64,000 nucleotides of DNA from Leuctra nigra (lineage: Eukaryota > Arthropoda > Insecta > Plecoptera > Leuctridae): contig OW203765.1 in the NCBI GenBank assembly GCA_934045905.1, positions 20,957,409 to 21,021,408 on the forward strand, read 5' to 3'. The translations under genes and the position numbers were made by a program. Positions 58,190 through 64,000 of the stretch are shown piece by piece. The notes below the pieces were generated by a model. That model was not told the origin of the DNA and ran no database searches. It was given only the letters and a program-made list of their open reading frames with translations. The first letter of the stretch is position 1. Each line of letters starts with the position of its first letter.

Positions 58190-60570
58190 AAAGGTTACAC
58201 TGCCTTTCGGGTTGTATCTTTCGTCAGGAGTATATATCGGTACCTTGTTGCCTCTTCTCCCTTCTCTCTCCTCACTGGTAGAATTTAATTCCGTTGAGGA
58301 TATGTGGATATAGAATTGAAAATATAATAATGGATTGTTGTTAGTCATTAAAAATCATGAGTATAATTATGATTGGAAAGAAAGGATGATCATGAGAAAT
58401 CTGTGCAACGCAACAGGCTATGTCGTCTGTTCATCACAATTTCAAATATTGCGGTATACTAAAGGCCCAAGTATAAAAAAATTTCCGTTGCATCTCTTAG
58501 TTTGCGTTCGCTTCGTCCGTCCACGTCAATCGTGAAAGCTTATCAAGCTCTTACTCGTTATAGAGTGCGTCTCAACGTTTCTTAAACAGGCGTCTTTTAA
58601 ACGGTATAATTTTAATTTTTGGATCATTAAAGTTCTCTTTTGGTCTTCACGTAAAATCTAGAGATGTCATTCGATGACTTGTCACCTTATGACATCGTTT
58701 CACTTGTGTTATTCTTATAGCGTTGAAGAGTTTACACGAGAAATGGAAAGTGAGGAGAGTTAGACAATTGGGGTATAGGAATAATACAGACTACATGTTA
58801 TTTTACAGGCGCTTTGAAAACAACTGTCGATTATTGAATGACATTCCCAATGTTTACTTTGGTTCAATGATTAAGACAATGAGTTGTCAAATATTTAACA
58901 AAAGAACAACGCCATGTCAAGTTGTACTTGACTTACTTGGCGCTTGTCTGGTCAAATATTAGATTTTCTTGGACTATCTCAACTTAATTACACATGCCAA
59001 TAATACAAGGCCCTTGTGAAGTCATTACTTCCTTATTGGTTGATGCAAAATCAACAATACAAAATCAACACTTGGCGTTTTATCTGAAAAATAAACCAGA
59101 AATCCCACTTCAAGTTGAGGACAAAGTCTCGCTCAACTTTCTTTCCCACATTTTTTTAAAGTAATCTAAACTAAAACTATACACAAACTTTATAGTATTT
59201 AACTTCAAATGCATTAGTGGGGTATGTAGAAGTTGATTAAAAATCTAGTAATGATGTCATTACACTTTGTGTCGAGGTAACAGGTAATTTATGTTCATTT
59301 ATAACAAGAATATTTAAAAAAATCAATGTAATAATATAATAAATTATAAACGTAGGTTGTATAAAAGCTATAGTATAATATCAGGATTTATTACCAAGTT
59401 ACATGGAGTGACACAATCATGTTTATACTCGTATAATTGTTATGAAGTGAAGAAAATTATTTCATATGCAAAAACAGCAGGTTTCAACTAAATTTTATTA
59501 TACTATTACAAGTGATGCACGTAACAATAACAATAAATTGTTATATTGAGTGAGAAAATAGACAAATCCAGAAATTGTCCAGACAACTGTGGTTTCCAAA
59601 ACAATACCCAAGCTCAACAAGTTTAGTAACCAAAATCAGTAACCAACGAGATAGATAATACATTCTAGATTGGATTATTGAACAAAAAATCTAAATGCAC
59701 TATTTGCGATTATTACAAAATCTAATTTCTAGATTGAACATGAATGAAAACATGAATGAACTATTTATGGTCTAGTTAATTTTGCGTGGACATTGAAACT
59801 CCAGTGTAGTTCAACATTAACGATCAGTGATGACCGCAGTCCACGCTTCATCGCTCAAAACCCATGACTTAACTCGATATTGATTCAGTTATTATAAACC
59901 GACGACAATAAACCTGATCTTTCTACAACATTCTGAGTCGCAGACGTTTTCAATACGAAAGTGAAATCAATTTTCACTTCATTTCACCATCAACAAAAAA
60001 AACAAGAGTTTATTTCCGTCTCAGGATGGCGACATATTGAAACTGAAACCGGGTGAATTTAATAACAGTAATTAAATGAATGATTACCCATCAGTGTCTA
60101 TGTGGCTACTTCGGGCAAGAGGAAATTAATCGAGAACGAAACCGCACACTGTAATATAGAGTGGATCGCAAACACCTAGAGGCGAACCACAACGGCGTCA
60201 TAAGAAAAAATGTTGTTTTGACTCACGCTTTATAGGAGGTTTCTAGTCGTCTACATGGCAGTTTTGGTTAGTCTGTAGCTAATTCTGATTTCAGTTTTTT
60301 TTAGGATATTAGACAGTGGGAATACAAAAATCCAGTACGCATTATTATCTATCAAACAGATCAGAAACAAGTACAATGAATGTATCAACCAATGGCTTTA
60401 AAAAAATATATATGTTTAATATTTTATGATCATCGTGTTACTTGACGACAATCTGTTGTTCTTTTCTCTAGGTTTTATTCTAAATTTCTTACGAAATAAA
60501 ATTATCATTAATCGAAAATAACTAATAATTGTATGTCGTTACATGATATTTGGAAGAAAAAATAAATAAT
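58190..60570. other. Non-coding stretch within the secreted-protein intron
   Basis: AT-rich. No coding exon with credible splice sites, RNA gene or clear repeat was seen. Confidence 0.5.
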
Positions 60571-60579
60571 GAACAAGAT

Positions 60580-60735
60580 TGCTCAGGCAGTAACGCTCTA
60601 GACGGGCTTCAACCATTGCCGCGGCCGGTCTTCTTGACCGAATTAATTTCGTTGTTTTATCAGTCTAGAGGCAAATGAAAGGAAGGTTCCCTACTAGTAG
60701 GCCACAATCGCTTCATTCCCACCGTCCATCTTTAC
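60580..60735 (+). mobile_element. Degenerate SINE copy
   Basis: GCTCAGGCAGTAACGCTCTA, AGTCTAGAGGCAAATGAAAGG and CCCTACTAGTAGGCCACAATCG match the SINE. The B box is lost. Confidence 0.65.
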
Positions 60736-61232
60736 ATAACGTTTTATTAAACAAGTAAAATACATAGTTTTCTCTACTGTTTGACAATATTAGTTAAATG
60801 AAAACCAATGTGAAATAACGATTTCATATTAAAAAAAAACGAGTGCTAATTCTCCGACCTTACAAATTGACATTTCGAACGTTTATAAATTCGAATATTT
60901 TCAAAAAAGACTCACTATTTCAGTGAACTCCATGTGGCTGTGAGTATTGGTTGCGTGGAGATCTCGAAAACCTGTTGCATGAAAGATGAAAGACTTCGTT
61001 GAGAGGATGGTTGAACCTTTCTCCAGTCCAATCTGTTGATTAATTGAACAAACGCCCCTGCCCTAGGAGATGGTGGAGAGAAGGAGTTTATGTTACACTT
61101 GCCATTTTAATCAATTAATTCCGCTGCTCTTAGCGATAAGCAAACACGTCCTGTTACAAAACAGCCACAAGTTATTAATTGTTGTGTTTTGTATTAATTC
61201 TAAACGGGCGATTACGGATTATTTCAGGTGTT

Positions 61233-61424
61233 AAGCCCCATTTACACGGTGCAATTTCTTGAACAACTTCTGTGTCACATTCCTATTTTTCATACAATTT
61301 TGTATTACACGACGAAACTTTCTGTCACAGAACTTAAAACATGTTCTAATTACCATTCAAGAAGTGTGACACAGAAGTGTGGTACAGAAGTTGTACAAGA
61401 AATTGCACCGTGTAAATGGGGCTT
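61233..61424. mobile_element. MITE, AAGCCCCATTTACACGG ends
   Basis: AAGCCCCATTTACACGGTGC...AATTTCTTG is mirrored perfectly at the right end. Internal CTTCTGTGTCACA/TGTGACACAGAAG extend the palindrome. It lies about 420 bases upstream of the exon at 61845. Confidence 0.85.
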
Positions 61425-61844
61425 TACAAAAGTAAACAAAGTAGAAAATATCCAAAATCAATAAAATTTTTGTATTATAAGGTTATACATATTTGAATTT
61501 GAGAAATAATAGACAAACCAATGTACAATCTATAAAGATAATGACGATGAATGAACCATTCAATATATTAATTTGTTTTAAAAAAATTGTGCTCAAAAGA
61601 AAAAAAATCACTTTCTTTTATGGAAACACTATATTTTTTTTTAAGTTAAAAATGAACACATTATCCAAATACAAAATTACTAACTGTTAAATACTTTAAA
61701 TGAACATCATTTTAAATTATGTATACTTTAAATTCGAGTGTATCTATTTAAAGTAAATAAATTACCTATGTAATATATCATTCAAAATATCTTGACGTGT
61801 ATTTGTTTTTTTAAATTGTCTAAATATTTACTCATCCCTTTCAG

Positions 61845-61960
61845 TGTGTTTCTACTGGCCTGGGCAACATTACTCAACGCAGATACCGTGTGGCAACAAC
61901 AACAAGATCAACAACAACAACAAACAAACAACAAACTACAAGATATAAACAATATTACAG
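61845..61960 (+). CDS. Second coding exon: signal peptide core and polyglutamine
   Basis: Strong acceptor (TTTACTCATCCCTTTCAG) and donor (ATTACAG|GTAAGGA). The exon encodes VFLLAWATLLNADTVW, QQQQDQQQQQTNNKLQDINN and ITG. Joined to METALLKS from 51829 this gives a classic signal peptide with likely cleavage after LLNA or NADT. A Gln/Asn-rich mature N-terminus follows. The exon ends in phase 1, and further exons lie beyond the window. The family is unknown. The short Gln run is encoded by CAA repeats. Alternative: the upstream partner could be another exon, but the joint reading is hard to get by chance. Confidence 0.65.
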
Positions 61961-62074
61961 GTAAGGAGTTACGACAAATAAGAGTAGCCAAGATAAAGCA
62001 ATCATCCAACACTTTCCAACAAGTTGGGGCTATTTTTACAGACAAGTTAAAAGTAAAAACTAGTTATTAAATAA

Positions 62075-63660
62075 AGGAAAAGCAGTCAATTCAATTTCAG
62101 TTTTTAACTCCTTTCTCAATCTGGTGATCGCACATTCACAGTCGTTCAATGACCTTCAATGTATCAACCGAGATAATTGTCATTCTACTGTCAAGAAATA
62201 ACTTAATCATCGAAATTACATTCATTTATAACATAATATTTCATTTCAAAACTGATTTAAAACTCTGCACCTTTGCTCGTGTAAACTAATCCATTTGTTT
62301 TGACGGAATTAAAAATGAATTGTAATGACGACAAACGCAACTGATCAGTTGATATTTAATTAAGTTTAATCCCTCAAAATCGCAAGTTAAATCGAAATTT
62401 TGATTGTATAGAAAAACACATAGGATTTACAAAGTTTGCGTAAAATTAATTTTTCATCATGTTGGTACGAAGACAATAATTTCGCTCGTGGCACGATTTC
62501 CAAATTTCATTTCAAGACAACATTATTTCCTGGTATTTCCTGTAACCACTACCGCCATATTAAAATAAATATTTACCACCCATTTTTTAAACAGTGATTT
62601 TTTAATCACTATTATTGATTTTCAAGTTGTATCTTGCTACAATTCTATAATCACAATTTTAAATTCATGTACATTCAAAACTTGTGCGATATTTTATGAA
62701 ATTAATACTCTCCTTCCTCATAATTATGTTAGGAAATGTATTCCATTTAAACCTTTCGCTCATTTGCCGCACTGGCTGTCATTTCATTATGATTAATGCG
62801 AATGAGAATTAGTACCAAACAATCAATTTTATTATATACTAATTAGAGGGGAGTGATACTAGTAACATTCCAATGCCCAAACTATCACTTTATCAAGAAT
62901 TTTGTAATTAAAATCTTGAAATTGTTTCCGCATATACGCATTAAATTATTTGTATAATTGATACAAATAAAATTTTATGTTTTGCCCACGAATCATTCTA
63001 GGTTCCTGAAATAATTATTATTTGCGGCTGATGTAAAAACTTATTCGAAACTTAATTTCAATTTCATAATCGGTGAAAGAAAGGCTCAATAAAAATTAAA
63101 CGAGTAACAATAGCTAAGTGAAATTATGCAAAAGAAAAGATACTATTTTAAAGAGTAGAAGACAATAATTCTTCTACCAATATGCGCGATGATAGAGAAG
63201 TAGTAAAAATTGTTTTGATCCTTTGTGCTGTTCTGTACCGCAACTTATAATTTATTACATATGCGTCCAGCTTATCTCTTTCCTAAACTATTATTTAAAT
63301 TCGCCTTCTTTAGCGTATATTTTGCTCTTTTTGAGAAATCGTACAAATTCGTCATCTGAATAGATGTTTATGTTTGTATTCTTCACAGTAATTTGGCAAA
63401 AATTTAGCCATCAAGAACGAAGATAAATCACTTTAAAGTTACAGTTCTTCTATCAGTTCAACGTTGCGACATTTCAGAAAATTATATTTTGACCCTTTCA
63501 AAATGTATTAAACTGCTTTGCCACTGATATTTTTTTTTTGTAAACTTTACTATAAATATAGTGTATAATTCTAACATATATACACATTCGTGGATATTTT
63601 ACCGAGCCATTACTGGGACAGCTTTATTTCGACATTTCTAGATATTCGAATTTCTTTGCA
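62075..63660. other. Intron sequence, no recognised feature
   Basis: AT-rich DNA following the donor at 61961. No exon or repeat could be supported. Confidence 0.5.
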
Positions 63661-63674
63661 ACACTTTCTTGTTG

Positions 63675-64000
63675 TGGAGGTAACCTGCGAAATAAAAACG
63701 CGCACCCCGACTGGGAATCGAACCCAGATCCTTCGGGTTTCCGGCCCTATGCTTTAACCATTAAGCTATCGGGACGCATTCTTAATCAGCAGGTTGGGTT
63801 GCCATACAACTCTTGCGAGTCCGAGTATCTGACCTATACACGAAGACTGAAGCACTTCGACTTCATTTGACAACGTGAATACATCTCTCTCGAATGGCTA
63901 TGCTCAAACTTCTGAGCTACGAGTGGATTGTTTGATAATGATGGAAAATTTAGTGAATCTCTCACTTAGGGATGGTGTTTTGGAGGTAACCTGCGAAATA
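63675..64000. repeat. 306-bp tandem unit entering the window edge
   Basis: TGGAGGTAACCTGCGAAATA occurs at 63675-63694 and again at 63981-64000, where the window ends. The unit includes a tRNA-like segment. A diverged relative is at 32448. Confidence 0.65.
63704..63775 (-). tRNA. tRNA-like sequence, probably a SINE head or decayed tRNA gene
   Basis: On the minus strand 72 bases fold as a cloverleaf. The acceptor stem GTCCCGA/TCGGGGT has two wobble pairs. The D arm is GCTT/AAGC and the T arm CTGGG-TTCGATT-CCCAG. The anticodon loop would be CCGGAAA (GGA), but position 33 is C rather than T, one stem pair is mismatched, and there is no serine-type long variable arm. A functional tRNA is therefore doubtful. 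Confidence 0.4.

Noticed and set aside
63704..63775. Functional tRNA-Ser(GGA)
   Set aside because: C at position 33, a mismatched anticodon stem, no long variable arm and a repeat context argue for a tRNA-derived repeat.

Overview
This is a window of a eukaryotic nuclear genome, almost certainly an arthropod and probably an insect. It is AT-rich, has small exons separated by repeat-packed introns, GT-AG splice sites, arthropod-type SINEs and MITEs, and an Ars2/Serrate orthologue with an animal domain order. The order of insect cannot be fixed from the sequence alone. No operons, CRISPR arrays or bacterial systems are present.

Layout. (1) 1-2100, plus strand: the last exon of a small multi-pass membrane protein. 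Its 3' splice site and first 21 codons have been tandemly amplified ten times in 138-bp units. (2) 2138-4080: a minisatellite of about forty 48-50-bp units. (3) 5743-22589, minus strand: a complete 17-exon Ars2/Serrate gene (about 820 aa), with every splice phase consistent. Its introns carry many DNA transposons, two of them hAT elements with perfect 8-bp target duplications. (4) 23330-34332, minus strand: three tandem paralogous three-exon genes encoding DUF4485-like proteins of 155, 159 and 162 aa. The middle gene carries an 84-bp array built from its own exon 2 and 5' splice site. The upstream gene carries a 33-bp array across its stop codon. (5) 29843-36317: two copies of a large composite element with a palindromic 5' end, internal repeats and a 3' hairpin. 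(6) 36400-38664: Penelope-like retroelement remains, with a GIY-YIG endonuclease ORF, a near-perfect 500-bp inverted repeat and three hammerhead-ribozyme cores. (7) 38.7-64 kb: mostly non-coding, with SINEs, MITEs and simple repeats. It also holds the first two coding exons of a secreted polyglutamine-containing protein on the plus strand (51829-51851 and 61845-61960), which continues past the window.

The genes do not form a pathway. Ars2 is a nuclear RNA-biogenesis factor. The DUF4485 cluster has no function I can assign. The most unusual theme is that three different genes each carry a tandem array whose unit straddles a gene boundary: a 3' splice site, a 5' splice site and a stop codon. 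A second theme is a group of MITEs with related ends that insert at CCAG/CTGG, twice at the same position of a SINE.
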